Shown here: piece by piece, positions 22,645 through 30,452 of the stretch
Position numbering within the stretch: the stretch's first letter is position 1
How the letters are laid out: each line of letters begins with the position of its first letter
Assembly: GCA_021769425.1 (NCBI GenBank)
Contig: JAETSX010000025.1
Location: 1 to 43,150 of the forward strand
Reading direction: 5' to 3'
Length of the DNA: 43,150 nucleotides
Source of the DNA: Eubacterium sp.
GTDB taxonomy: Bacteria > Bacillota > Clostridia > Lachnospirales > Lachnospiraceae
Notes under the pieces: generated by a model
Seen by the model: only the letters and a program-made list of their open reading frames with translations
Database searches by the model: none
Told to the model about the DNA's origin: nothing
Made by a program: the position numbers and the translations under genes

Positions 22645-23586
22645 TTATTCTTTGTCCTGAAATAATGGGGTAGACAAATATCTGTCACCGGAATCCGGCA
22701 GCAGTGCAACAATTGTCTTGCCGCTGTTTTCCGGCCGGCCGGCCAAAATCGCCGCCGCTTTTAACGCCGCACCGGAGGATATGCCCACCAGAATCCCCTC
22801 ACTTACCGCAAAGGCTTTTCCCTCTGCAAAAGCATCTTCGTTCTCTATTGCAATCACTTCATCATATACCTCCGGATTCAGAACCTCCGGCACAAAACCC
22901 GCACCGATTCCCTGGATCTTGTGGGGGCCCGAGGCTCCTCCTGAAAGCACAGCGCTTCCGGCAGGTTCCACTGCCACAATTTTCACATCGGGATTCTGCT
23001 CCTTTAAGTATTCCCCGACGCCGGTAATGGTTCCCCCTGTCCCAACGCCGGCTACAAAAATATCCACGTTTCCATCAGTCTGCTGCCAGATTTCCGGTCC
23101 CGTTGTAGCTTTGTGAACTGCCGGATTGGCCGGATTCACAAACTGCCCTAAAATCACCGCACCCTCGATTTCATTTCTCAGCTCTTCTGCTTTATCAATG
23201 GCTCCCTGCATACCCCGGGCCCCTTCTGTCAGAGCCAGTTTAGCCCCATAAGCTTTCAGCAAATTTCTCCGCTCCACGCTCATGGTATCCGGCAGGGTCA
23301 GAATTGTCTGATAACCTTTCGCCGCTGCCGCTGCCGCAAGGCCGATCCCTGTATTTCCGCTGGTGGGCTCAATAATGGTTGCTCCTTCTCTTAGGACGCC
23401 TCTCTTCTCAGCATCTTCTATCATTGCCAGCGCAGTGCGGTCTTTCACAGACCCCGACGGATTCAGATATTCCAACTTGGCTAGAATCACTGCACCTGTA
23501 ATGCCCGCCTTCTTCATGTATCCGTTCAGCTTCAGTATGGGAGTTCCTCCAATCAATTCCAATGCGCTTTCTTTAATTTGACTCAT
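22645..23586 (-). CDS. cysK: cysteine synthase A (O-acetylserine sulfhydrylase)
   Basis: 313 aa, PLP-dependent fold type II. It converts O-acetyl-L-serine and sulfide to cysteine and acetate. The Schiff-base lysine is K48 in NPSGSVKDR. The substrate-binding loop PTSGNTGIG, the phosphate-binding GVGTGGTITG and the C-terminal SSGAA are intact. I chose the ATG at 23586 with GGAGG 8 nt upstream; an in-frame ATG 15 bp earlier would overlap that site. A single-gene unit with a consensus promoter and a palindrome between promoter and start. Confidence 0.95.
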   Translation of the reverse strand: MSQIKESALELIGGTPILKLNGYMKKAGITGAVILAKLEYLNPSGSVKDRTALAMIEDAEKRGVLREGATIIEPTSGNTGIGLAAAAAAKGYQTILTLPDTMSVERRNLLKAYGAKLALTEGARGMQGAIDKAEELRNEIEGAVILGQFVNPANPAVHKATTGPEIWQQTDGNVDIFVAGVGTGGTITGVGEYLKEQNPDVKIVAVEPAGSAVLSGGASGPHKIQGIGAGFVPEVLNPEVYDEVIAIENEDAFAEGKAFAVSEGILVGISSGAALKAAAILAGRPENSGKTIVALLPDSGDRYLSTPLFQDKE

Positions 23587-23617
23587 GACTCCTGCCTCCA
23601 TTTTTATTCTATTATTT

Positions 23618-23634
23618 CCTACTTATTCAATAGG
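23618..23634. promoter_or_regulatory. candidate repressor operator in the cysK leader
   Basis: CCTACTTATTCAATAGG is an imperfect palindrome (outer CCTA/TAGG) lying about 10-27 nt after the expected transcription start of cysK. A CymR-like (Rrf2) repressor would be a natural ligand in Firmicutes, but the site is not a clear match to a consensus I can state. Confidence 0.35.
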
Positions 23635-23649
23635 TTTTATATGTTTTAG

Positions 23650-23678
23650 ATTATACCTTACTGCATTACAATTGTCAA
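23650..23678 (-). promoter_or_regulatory. consensus sigma-A promoter of cysK
   Basis: Minus strand: TTGACA (23673-23678), 17-nt spacer, TATAAT (23650-23655), both perfect. A promoter this strong in front of a cysteine gene implies repression or a downstream control. Confidence 0.9.
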
Positions 23679-23760
23679 TTCTTTTTAATCACAAAAATCT
23701 CCGGCTTCTCAACGCGAAACCGCATCTATTTGCCATTTTTTGTGCATCGCGGAGCGCTTT

Positions 23761-23822
23761 TATTTGATAGGAAAGCCATACACTTTAGTGCTTCACAGCA
23801 ACAATGTCTTCCCTATCAAATA
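23761..23822. repeat. 11-bp inverted repeat
   Basis: TATTTGATAGG (23761-23771) and CCTATCAAATA (23812-23822) are perfect inverted copies around a 40-bp spacer, between the cysK promoter and the hybrid kinase terminator. No ORF lies inside. Confidence 0.6.
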
Positions 23823-23862
23823 AGAAAAACCGTATCAGCGGCATTATCTGCCACCAATACGG
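23823..23862 (-). terminator. terminator of the hybrid kinase gene
   Basis: Minus strand: CCGTAT/ATACGG outer and GTGGCA/TGCCGC inner stems around a short loop, followed by TTTTTCTT. The inner stem needs a G-U pair that exists only on this strand. Confidence 0.8.
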
Positions 23863-23878
23863 CTCAATTCTTTTATTC

Positions 23879-26419
23879 CTAATTCAAATATTTCTGCAGT
23901 GTCCGCATACATTCTTTCAAATCAATCGGTTTCGCAATATGCGCATCCATGCCTACTTCCAGGCAATGCTGTGCATCATCCGAAAATGCGTCTGCGGTCA
24001 TGGCAATAATCGGCAGCCCGTTATCACTCCGCTCCAGGCCCCGGATTGCTATGGTAGCATCGTATCCATTCATCACCGGCATACGAATATCCATCAGAAT
24101 TGCGTCATAGAATCCAATCTCAGAAGCTTCAAACATCTCCAGACACTCTTTTCCGTTGACGGCCCGTTCAAGGATCAGTCCTACAGAACTTAAAATCTCA
24201 CTGATAAACTCCCAGTTCACGTCGATATCTTCCGCCAGAAGAATGTGCTTGCCTTCAAAATCTATCTCAATCTCTTCACTCTCATCGGCAAAATCTTCAC
24301 CCTCCATATATTTCTTCAAATACAGATACAGTGTAGATTTAAACAAGGGCTTGGAAATAAATCCTTCAATTTCAGAAGCGTCTACTTCTTCCTCTAATTC
24401 GCTCCAGTCATAAGCAGAAATCAGAAAAGCCGGAATCTTATTTCCAACCATCACATTCCTCATTTCACGGATCACTTCAATTCCGTTCATATTGGGCATC
24501 TTCCAATCCACCAATACAAAATCATAATCATTGTTCTGCAAATGCCTGTCTTCAATCATGCGGATTGCCTGCCGGCCATCCAAAGACCACTCGGTATGTA
24601 CACCCAATTCCTGCAGATTGGCAACTGCACTGGTACACAGTTGTTCATTATCATCCACCACCAACACATCCCAATGGGGCAGCATCATATCTTTTTCATC
24701 AATTTCACATTTCTTCAAATCCAGCGTAATGTGGAATTTGCTTCCCTTGCCCAACTCACTGGTTAATTGAATCGTACCTTTCATCAAATCAACAATTGCT
24801 TTGGTAATAGACATTCCCAGTCCGGTTCCCATAATTTTAGCCACTTGATCGGAATTCTCCCGTTCAAAGCTGTCAAAAATCTTACTTTGGAATTCCTCGG
24901 ACATTCCGATTCCTGTATCCTCCACTACGAAATGGGTACGGACATAATCTTCACCCACAGGAGATTCCTCCTGATACAGATGAACATCTATCCTACCTTC
25001 CTCCGGCGTAAATTTCGTTGCATTCGATAAAAGGTTCAGCAGCACCTGATTCAGCCGCACGGAATCACAGAATACGTCTTCCGTTTTGATAGACTGAATA
25101 AAAATATCAAAATACTGCCTTTTCGTTTTCACCTGAGGCTGCATGATATTTACGATATCATCCATCGCATCCCGCAGAGACATTTGATTCATATTAAGGG
25201 TCATTTTGCCGCTTTCAATCTTGGACATATCAAGAACATCATTAATCAATCCCAGCAAGTGTTTGCTTGACAGCTTGACTTTATTCAGGCAATCCATCAC
25301 ACGCTCCGGATCTTTGATATTCTTTAATGCAATCTCTGTCATTCCGATAATAGCATTCATTGGCGTCCGGATATCATGGCTCATACTGGAAAGAAATTCA
25401 CTCTTGGCTTTATCGGAACAGATTGCCTTCTGCTTTGCAGAATTCAGTTCTTCCATCTGATGGATAGAAAACCGGAAATACAGCAAAAATACAATGGACA
25501 TAGCCACTAAAATCATAACGGAAGATCCAACCATAATTCCTATCCGCTGAAGATCCAAAGCGCTGATAGGCGCATCCATGGCTTCCTTATTCATAACGGT
25601 AACAAGGTACCAATCATGGGTCTCCTTGATCGGCGTGCAGTATGTATACCGCTTCTCTCCATTGATGGTCACCATCTTCGCATAAGGTTCCCCTTTTTCC
25701 ATAGCTTCCTTCAGTTCCGATATATACTCCTCTGCACTGCTTCTGTGATCCTTGGCTTCTGACAGAATCCGTTCAAAATAACTTTCCCGAAAAGCGTCTC
25801 CGCTGCGAATTACAAAATTGCCCTGGCTGTCAATGATATGCGTATACACCAGGGTATCTCCAGAATCCAAAAACAGCGCTTCCTTCAGATATTCCATAGG
25901 AATCCCGGCAATCAAAGCCACGCTCTTCCCCCCATTTTTCATGGGATACTCCGCTCCTCTTCCTAAAATGAGCATTCTCTCACCCTGATCGCTCATTCCC
26001 ATGGCTACAATATTTCCATCTTTTTTCAAAGATTGAATGATTGAATCCTGAGAAACCGTTATTTGGCCGCCGTAAATGGTTTCCAGCTCTCCGTCTTCTG
26101 CGTACAATCCAAGGAATGTAAATTCTCTGACCTCTCCCCCAATTGTAAGATCCTCAATAAAATCTTCATTATACTCGGCAGAATCCGGCGGGGTCCGGCG
26201 GATCAAGCCTTGAACCTGCCCCAAACGCAGCCCAATGATTGACGTAAATTTCTGTCCCAATTGAGTATTCATTTCAGACATGTAGATTTCACTGATCTCA
26301 TCAATGGTATCCCCTGTCCGCTTGCCCATAATCAGTACCAGCCCAATAAACACGACAACGCAGACACTGATTACACTGACAAAACTGTTCCTCAAAAACT
26401 TTCTTACATTCTTCTCCAT
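23879..26419 (-). CDS. hybrid sensor histidine kinase with two receiver domains
   Basis: 846 aa. Membrane helix at about 10-32, an extracellular Cache-like sensor domain of ~260 residues, a second helix at about 293-316, then HisKA with H348 (SSMSHDIRTPMNA). The ATPase domain has NLLSNATKFT, DTGIGM and GTGLGMSI. Two receiver domains follow, with acceptors in LVDWKMPNMNG and LMDIRMPVMNG. I chose the second ATG (26419), which GGAGGA precedes by 5 nt. It lies 13 bp after the Hpt gene, its probable phosphorelay partner. No DNA-binding output domain is nearby, so the final target is unknown. Confidence 0.92.
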   Translation of the reverse strand: MEKNVRKFLRNSFVSVISVCVVVFIGLVLIMGKRTGDTIDEISEIYMSEMNTQLGQKFTSIIGLRLGQVQGLIRRTPPDSAEYNEDFIEDLTIGGEVREFTFLGLYAEDGELETIYGGQITVSQDSIIQSLKKDGNIVAMGMSDQGERMLILGRGAEYPMKNGGKSVALIAGIPMEYLKEALFLDSGDTLVYTHIIDSQGNFVIRSGDAFRESYFERILSEAKDHRSSAEEYISELKEAMEKGEPYAKMVTINGEKRYTYCTPIKETHDWYLVTVMNKEAMDAPISALDLQRIGIMVGSSVMILVAMSIVFLLYFRFSIHQMEELNSAKQKAICSDKAKSEFLSSMSHDIRTPMNAIIGMTEIALKNIKDPERVMDCLNKVKLSSKHLLGLINDVLDMSKIESGKMTLNMNQMSLRDAMDDIVNIMQPQVKTKRQYFDIFIQSIKTEDVFCDSVRLNQVLLNLLSNATKFTPEEGRIDVHLYQEESPVGEDYVRTHFVVEDTGIGMSEEFQSKIFDSFERENSDQVAKIMGTGLGMSITKAIVDLMKGTIQLTSELGKGSKFHITLDLKKCEIDEKDMMLPHWDVLVVDDNEQLCTSAVANLQELGVHTEWSLDGRQAIRMIEDRHLQNNDYDFVLVDWKMPNMNGIEVIREMRNVMVGNKIPAFLISAYDWSELEEEVDASEIEGFISKPLFKSTLYLYLKKYMEGEDFADESEEIEIDFEGKHILLAEDIDVNWEFISEILSSVGLILERAVNGKECLEMFEASEIGFYDAILMDIRMPVMNGYDATIAIRGLERSDNGLPIIAMTADAFSDDAQHCLEVGMDAHIAKPIDLKECMRTLQKYLN

Positions 26420-26432
26420 CGGCTCCTCCATA

Positions 26433-26780
26433 TTATGAATTATCTATGGCGCTTATGATTTTCTCCTGGACAGGCAGAATCTTCACGAGCACCTCCCTCG
26501 CTTCTTCCGGTTGTCCTTTGCGCAGCAGATCTACAATCTCACTGTACGCTTCATACACTGGAGTCACGGACAGATTTCCGGAAGCTCCTTTAATTGCATG
26601 GGCTTTTTCAATAATATCTTCATAATCTTCTCCGTCAAAATCAGGCTCAACGGAATAATTTTTCATCATTTTTGTAAAAGTCCCCAACATTTTTTTATAA
26701 ATGGCAGTATTGCCCCCCAACCGCTTTACTCCCTCATCTACGCTCACGCCCAATTCTCTCAGTTCATCAAGTAGATTCAT
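26433..26780 (-). CDS. stand-alone Hpt phosphotransfer protein
   Basis: 115 aa, one Hpt four-helix bundle with phospho-accepting H61 in KAHAIKGASGNL. It would shuttle phosphate between the receivers of the adjacent hybrid kinase and another regulator. AAGGAGATAG precedes the ATG. It is the first gene of the two-gene unit. Confidence 0.92.
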   Translation of the reverse strand: MNLLDELRELGVSVDEGVKRLGGNTAIYKKMLGTFTKMMKNYSVEPDFDGEDYEDIIEKAHAIKGASGNLSVTPVYEAYSEIVDLLRKGQPEEAREVLVKILPVQEKIISAIDNS

Positions 26781-26818
26781 AAAACTATCTCCTTTTTCTC
26801 TGTAATTTCAATATTTTC

Positions 26819-26847
26819 ATTGTAGCATATTTCAATTCATATCGCAA
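26819..26847 (-). promoter_or_regulatory. promoter of the Hpt/hybrid kinase unit
   Basis: Minus strand: TTGCGA (26842-26847), 17-nt spacer, TACAAT (26819-26824). Start about 32 nt before the Hpt ATG. Confidence 0.6.
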
Positions 26848-27081
26848 CATGTTTGTGAATCGTTTATTTTAGGCATTTCCCTGGAAAACGCAGAAACAGG
26901 GCTTACGGAAAATGACTGGTTTCCCGCAAAATATACTGTGGTTCTTTCAGTATCACAGCCATATATTGCAGATAAACTTCACTTCCCTAAAGCCCTTTCA
27001 CTTAAACTGTCACGCTTATTCTTCCTTTTCCTCCAAAACTATAGCCGTTTTGTTTTCATAACCGTCATTACAAGAAATGAT
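26848..27081. other. intergenic stretch without recognised features
   Basis: The gap between the Hpt promoter and the EutH stop codon has no supported ORF, RNA gene or clear terminator. Only weak short inverted repeats are seen. Confidence 0.5.
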
Positions 27082-28152
27082 TCAGGATTCCTGATTTCCA
27101 GAAACACACAGCGCCAGCGCAACCGAAGCCGCCGCACCGCAGAGCTTTCCGCCCATCAGAGCAGGAAGCATTTCCGGCTCTGTGCTGACGGTAAATCCCA
27201 TATGAGCCGCCAAAAGGCTTGCCCCGTTTACCAGAAACGCCCCCACAGCCACTTTTCCTTTGGGGTCCATCTCATGATACATGGTAAAAACCGGCACGGG
27301 ACTCACCAGCCCCAGAAGCATTCCGGTCAGACTCTGTGATTTCATCCCCATCTTTGCCCCCAGGCAGAGAAAAGGCTTCTCCAGCAGCCGGCTTAAAAAC
27401 TTTGCCGCCGGAAGGCTCCCCAGCATCACTACGCCAATGGAAGACACCACGCCCATGGCATCTTCCACAGGAGCCATCCCGGGCAGCGGATTCCATCCGC
27501 AGAAGGATTCTGCGGCCGCCAGCATCAGGCCCACCGTAACCAGGGCGCGTATGCCTCCCGCCAATCCATAAAACCCTTTGACCATCTGCCTTGGTATTTT
27601 CCACAACCCCAGCAGAAGCAGCAGAGCCGCCGCAAATACAGGCAGATTCTGATGCAGGCACTCCCCCACAGACAGTCCGCACAAAAGCCCGCCGCACAGA
27701 AGTCCCGCCGGCATGCCGGTCAGCCCCAGCATGATTCCCCTGGCAAAAAATTTCCGGTCCTCCTGTTCTATCATTCCCATACCAACCGGAATTGTAAACA
27801 CTAACGTACAGCCAAAAACTGCAGACGCCACAATGCCTGCATAGCTGCCAATCCGGCTGTCTACAGCCAATTCCTTTGCAAGCTGATAACCGCCCATATC
27901 AATGGCCAGCACGCTTCCGAACATGGACGGGTCCGCCCCGATCGCCTGATAAAAAGGGATTACCGCCCGCCCCAAAATGTCTGCCAGCGCCGGAGCTAAG
28001 CAGATCATCCCTGTCATGGACAAGGCCATTGGCCCTAAAAGCTGAAATCCTTCCTCGAACTTTTCGCCATAGCCCAGTTTGTTTCCAAAAATCCGGTCAA
28101 TCCCGCCGACGATGGCTCCGACTGCCATAATTGTCATAAGTATCTGATTCAT
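27082..28152 (-). CDS. eutH: EutH-family ethanolamine transporter
   Basis: 356 aa with about ten membrane helices and the family features GGIDRIFGNKLGYGEKFEEG near the N-terminus, PSMFGSVLAIDMGGYQLA, and GLVSPVPVFTMYHEMDPKGK. EutH helps ethanolamine enter the cell, mainly at low pH in enterobacteria. No other eut gene (ammonia-lyase, microcompartment shell, EutV/W) is in the window, so it is an orphan. Its ATG overlaps the stop of the BlaR1-like gene by 4 bp, tying its expression to BlaI control. Confidence 0.9.
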   Translation of the reverse strand: MNQILMTIMAVGAIVGGIDRIFGNKLGYGEKFEEGFQLLGPMALSMTGMICLAPALADILGRAVIPFYQAIGADPSMFGSVLAIDMGGYQLAKELAVDSRIGSYAGIVASAVFGCTLVFTIPVGMGMIEQEDRKFFARGIMLGLTGMPAGLLCGGLLCGLSVGECLHQNLPVFAAALLLLLGLWKIPRQMVKGFYGLAGGIRALVTVGLMLAAAESFCGWNPLPGMAPVEDAMGVVSSIGVVMLGSLPAAKFLSRLLEKPFLCLGAKMGMKSQSLTGMLLGLVSPVPVFTMYHEMDPKGKVAVGAFLVNGASLLAAHMGFTVSTEPEMLPALMGGKLCGAAASVALALCVSGNQES

Positions 28153-29975
28153 TGTTTTTCTTCCGCACTCTCTACCGTGAATCCGGTCATGTTCCAGGAA
28201 TCATCCCGCTTCACCACTATCCCTACGGTTCCTTCTTCATCTGTAAACTTCCGAAACAGATTCGGCCCCATTTCATCCTTGAAATATCCAACAATTTCAC
28301 CATTGTACAGAAAATGTGCGCCTTCCCGGTCATAGGACAATCCATATTTCTCATATTCGGAAAACTCCGCACTTCGGGAAATATTCTCCAGAAAAAGAAC
28401 AAAAGGTTCCTGCACATCGCTTTCCCACACCGTTTCAGAATCTATTCCTCCAGAAACATCTGTCGGATTCTTCTTGGGCAGGGGAAGCAAAACCATACCT
28501 TCGGAATTAAATCGTTCTAAATCCGGCACCTTATCCGTTTCCGCCGTTTCTGTTCCCGCCAGACCCCTGTTATCACTTTCTGCTGTTTCCGTCAAACCTC
28601 TGCTGTCGTTTTTTTCTGTCTCCGCCAAACTTCTGCTATCGTTTTCTTCTGTCTCCGCCAAACCTCTGCTGTTGTTTTCTTCTGTCTCCGCCAAACTTCT
28701 GCTATCGTTTTCTTCTGTCTCCGCCAAACCTCTGCTGTTGTTTTCTTCTGTCTCCGCCTCCGCCACAGTATCCTTTTCAACCGTATTCTGCAGTGCAGAA
28801 GCGGCAAACAATACGGCCATAAACATCACCAGAATTCCAGATCCTGTAAGGGAACCAACGGTAAATTTTCTTTTTTTCATAATAGCAGCAATCCTTTCTT
28901 CCATTGCATTTTTACTGAATCCGCTTCCCCAGGAAACCAAACTGCTTTTTTGCTCTGCCAGGTTGATTAAAGACATGGCGTACGCCCGCTTGGAATCCTG
29001 TCCGAAACGCTCAATGACTTTTTCATCACAGGCCAACTCCAGATCCCGGTTTGCCAAAATCTGCATGATCCACACCAATGGATTGAACCAGTGAATGCAT
29101 GCGGCGGACACAAGCAAAAACTTCCAAACAGCATCAAACCTGCGGACATGAATCAATTCATGAGTTAAAACAAACTTCATCTGCCGGGAATCTTCCCACT
29201 GAATCCCTTTGGGAAGCAGAATCACCGGACGCAGCACACCGTAAGTCATAGGCGTTACAATCAAATCCAGGCTGCGCACCTGCACCCGGCGCTTCAGCGG
29301 AACAGACTGTACACACTCCCAAACAGCCGGATCTTCCACTGGCAGTGAGGTTCGGAATATTCTGCGGTATTTCAGGTATGCAGTCAGATAAACTCCTGCA
29401 CAGAGCAGCGCCCCACTCAGATAGAGAATCTTTAAAAGAGAAAATCCCGCACCGGCGCTGAGAGAATTCGGTTCCGCACTTACTGCTTCATTCCCGCTTC
29501 CTTTTGCAGCATTCTCTGCTTCTTCATCGGAACCGTTCCATATTCCATTCCCTGCTCCTTCACCGAAACCGTTCCATATTCCATTCCCTGCTCCTTCACC
29601 GAAACCGTTCCATATTCCATTCCCTGCTCCTTCACCGAAACCGTTCCATATTCCATTTCCTGCTCCTTCACCGGAACCGTTCCATATTCCATTTCCTGCT
29701 CCTTCACCAGAAAGAGAACTCCCGTCACCCTCTAATCCGGTAATTCCGGAAATTCCTGCAAGCCCCTCAAGCCCGTCTGCAATTCCGGAACTCTCCAACA
29801 GCGAATAAACGCTGAAAGGCGCCTCCACTGACCAGGGCGCCAGAAGCCGCAAAACCGCTGCCATCCACAGTATCAGAAAGGTATGCCTGGGCAGCCTGTT
29901 CTGAAACAGCCTGCGGGCTGCCAGTATCACCAAAATTAAAATTCCGCCGGAAACACTCATTTCCCACAACGTCAT
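28149..29975 (-). CDS. BlaR1/MecR1-like M56 membrane metalloprotease with repeat linkers
   Basis: 608 aa. Two N-terminal helices, an extracellular loop carrying five 12-residue repeats (GEGAGNGIWNGF type, about 91-148), a third helix (about 178-200), and a cytoplasmic zinc protease domain with THELIH (272-276) and the third ligand in ELACDE. A fourth helix (about 375-395) is followed by extracellular 11-residue repeats (AETEENDSRSL type, about 406-470) and a ~120-residue C-terminal domain. The penicillin-binding sensor domain of true BlaR1 is absent, so beta-lactam sensing is unlikely and the ligand is unknown. The ATG at 29975 has GAGGTG upstream; a GTG at 29984 is the alternative. The partner repressor gene lies directly upstream. 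Confidence 0.88.
   Translation of the reverse strand: MTLWEMSVSGGILILVILAARRLFQNRLPRHTFLILWMAAVLRLLAPWSVEAPFSVYSLLESSGIADGLEGLAGISGITGLEGDGSSLSGEGAGNGIWNGSGEGAGNGIWNGFGEGAGNGIWNGFGEGAGNGIWNGFGEGAGNGIWNGSDEEAENAAKGSGNEAVSAEPNSLSAGAGFSLLKILYLSGALLCAGVYLTAYLKYRRIFRTSLPVEDPAVWECVQSVPLKRRVQVRSLDLIVTPMTYGVLRPVILLPKGIQWEDSRQMKFVLTHELIHVRRFDAVWKFLLVSAACIHWFNPLVWIMQILANRDLELACDEKVIERFGQDSKRAYAMSLINLAEQKSSLVSWGSGFSKNAMEERIAAIMKKRKFTVGSLTGSGILVMFMAVLFAASALQNTVEKDTVAEAETEENNSRGLAETEENDSRSLAETEENNSRGLAETEENDSRSLAETEKNDSRGLTETAESDNRGLAGTETAETDKVPDLERFNSEGMVLLPLPKKNPTDVSGGIDSETVWESDVQEPFVLFLENISRSAEFSEYEKYGLSYDREGAHFLYNGEIVGYFKDEMGPNLFRKFTDEEGTVGIVVKRDDSWNMTGFTVESAEEKQ
28588..28752. repeat. in-frame 33-bp tandem array in the M56 gene
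   Basis: Five 33-bp units. Two types alternate (NNSRGL and NDSRSL), giving a 66-bp higher-order period that points to unequal recombination of paired units. The encoded segment is acidic, extracellular and next to the last membrane helix. Confidence 0.9.
29533..29712. repeat. in-frame 36-bp tandem array in the M56 gene
   Basis: Five nearly identical 36-bp units (starts 29533, 29569, 29605, 29641, 29677) encode 12-residue Gly/Asn/Trp repeats in the first extracellular loop. Confidence 0.95.
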
Positions 29976-29985
29976 CTGCGTCACC

Positions 29986-30345
29986 TCATTCCAAATCTTC
30001 CACCAGCTGTTTCAGCCTGCAAATCTCCTCCCGGGAGAAATTCTTTCTGTTTAACAAAGCGGCAAACAATTTGTCTGCGGAGCCATCATATATTTTATTG
30101 ATAAGCTCCTCCGTCTCCGCCTCCTGCACTCTTTCCTTGGGAATCAGCGCATGGCACATAAAGTTCGGCTCAAAACGTTCAATGGCTCCCTTTTTCATAC
30201 AGCGCTTGATCAGGGTATACGTGGTGTTCTTGTTCCAGCCCACCTCATCCTTCAATACATCAGAAATATGCTTGGCCGTGGCGTCTCCTTCCCGCCAGAG
30301 CACATCCATCACCTTCAATTCTGAATCAAACAACTTCACTTCCAT
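29986..30345 (-). CDS. blaI: BlaI/MecI-family repressor
   Basis: 119 aa. The N-terminal winged helix (about 5-75) contains the family stretches LKVMDVLWREGDATAKHIS and NTTYTLIKRCMKKG. The C-terminal helices mediate dimerisation. N102-F103 lies where the sensor-triggered Asn-Phe cleavage occurs in BlaI. It would repress its own operon (blaI, M56 protease, eutH) from the two palindromes upstream. GGAGGTATGT precedes the ATG. Confidence 0.93.
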   Translation of the reverse strand: MEVKLFDSELKVMDVLWREGDATAKHISDVLKDEVGWNKNTTYTLIKRCMKKGAIERFEPNFMCHALIPKERVQEAETEELINKIYDGSADKLFAALLNRKNFSREEICRLKQLVEDLE

Positions 30346-30359
30346 ACATACCTCCTGAA

Positions 30360-30373
30360 ACTACTGCAGTAGT
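30360..30373. promoter_or_regulatory. BlaI-type operator 1
   Basis: ACTACTGCAGTAGT is a perfect 14-bp palindrome of the TACTAC/GTAGTA class bound by BlaI/MecI. It lies between the -10 box and the ribosome binding site of blaI. Confidence 0.85.
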
Positions 30374-30383
30374 CTATATATTC

Positions 30384-30412
30384 ATACTACCACAGTAGTT
30401 TCACTTTGTCAA
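30384..30412 (-). promoter_or_regulatory. promoter of the blaI operon
   Basis: Minus strand: perfect TTGACA (30407-30412), 17-nt spacer, -10 TAGTAT (30384-30389). The second operator overlaps the -10 and spacer, so repressor binding would block polymerase. Confidence 0.85.
30386..30399. promoter_or_regulatory. BlaI-type operator 2
   Basis: ACTACCACAGTAGT, arms ACTAC/GTAGT around four central bases, centred 26 bp from operator 1 and inside the promoter. Confidence 0.85.
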
Positions 30413-30452
30413 TACTGCAGCAAACTTTCCATCCGTATCCAAAAAGTAGAAA

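Noticed and set aside
27082-28152. Ethanolamine utilisation operon
   Set aside because: Only eutH is present; no ammonia-lyase, shell protein or EutV/W gene is found.
29533-29712. Regular 36-bp repeats that could suggest a CRISPR array
   Set aside because: The units are directly adjacent with no spacers and are in frame within a protein gene; no cas genes are present.
28149-29975. True beta-lactam sensor BlaR1 and resistance operon
   Set aside because: The penicillin-binding C-terminal domain and any beta-lactamase gene are missing.
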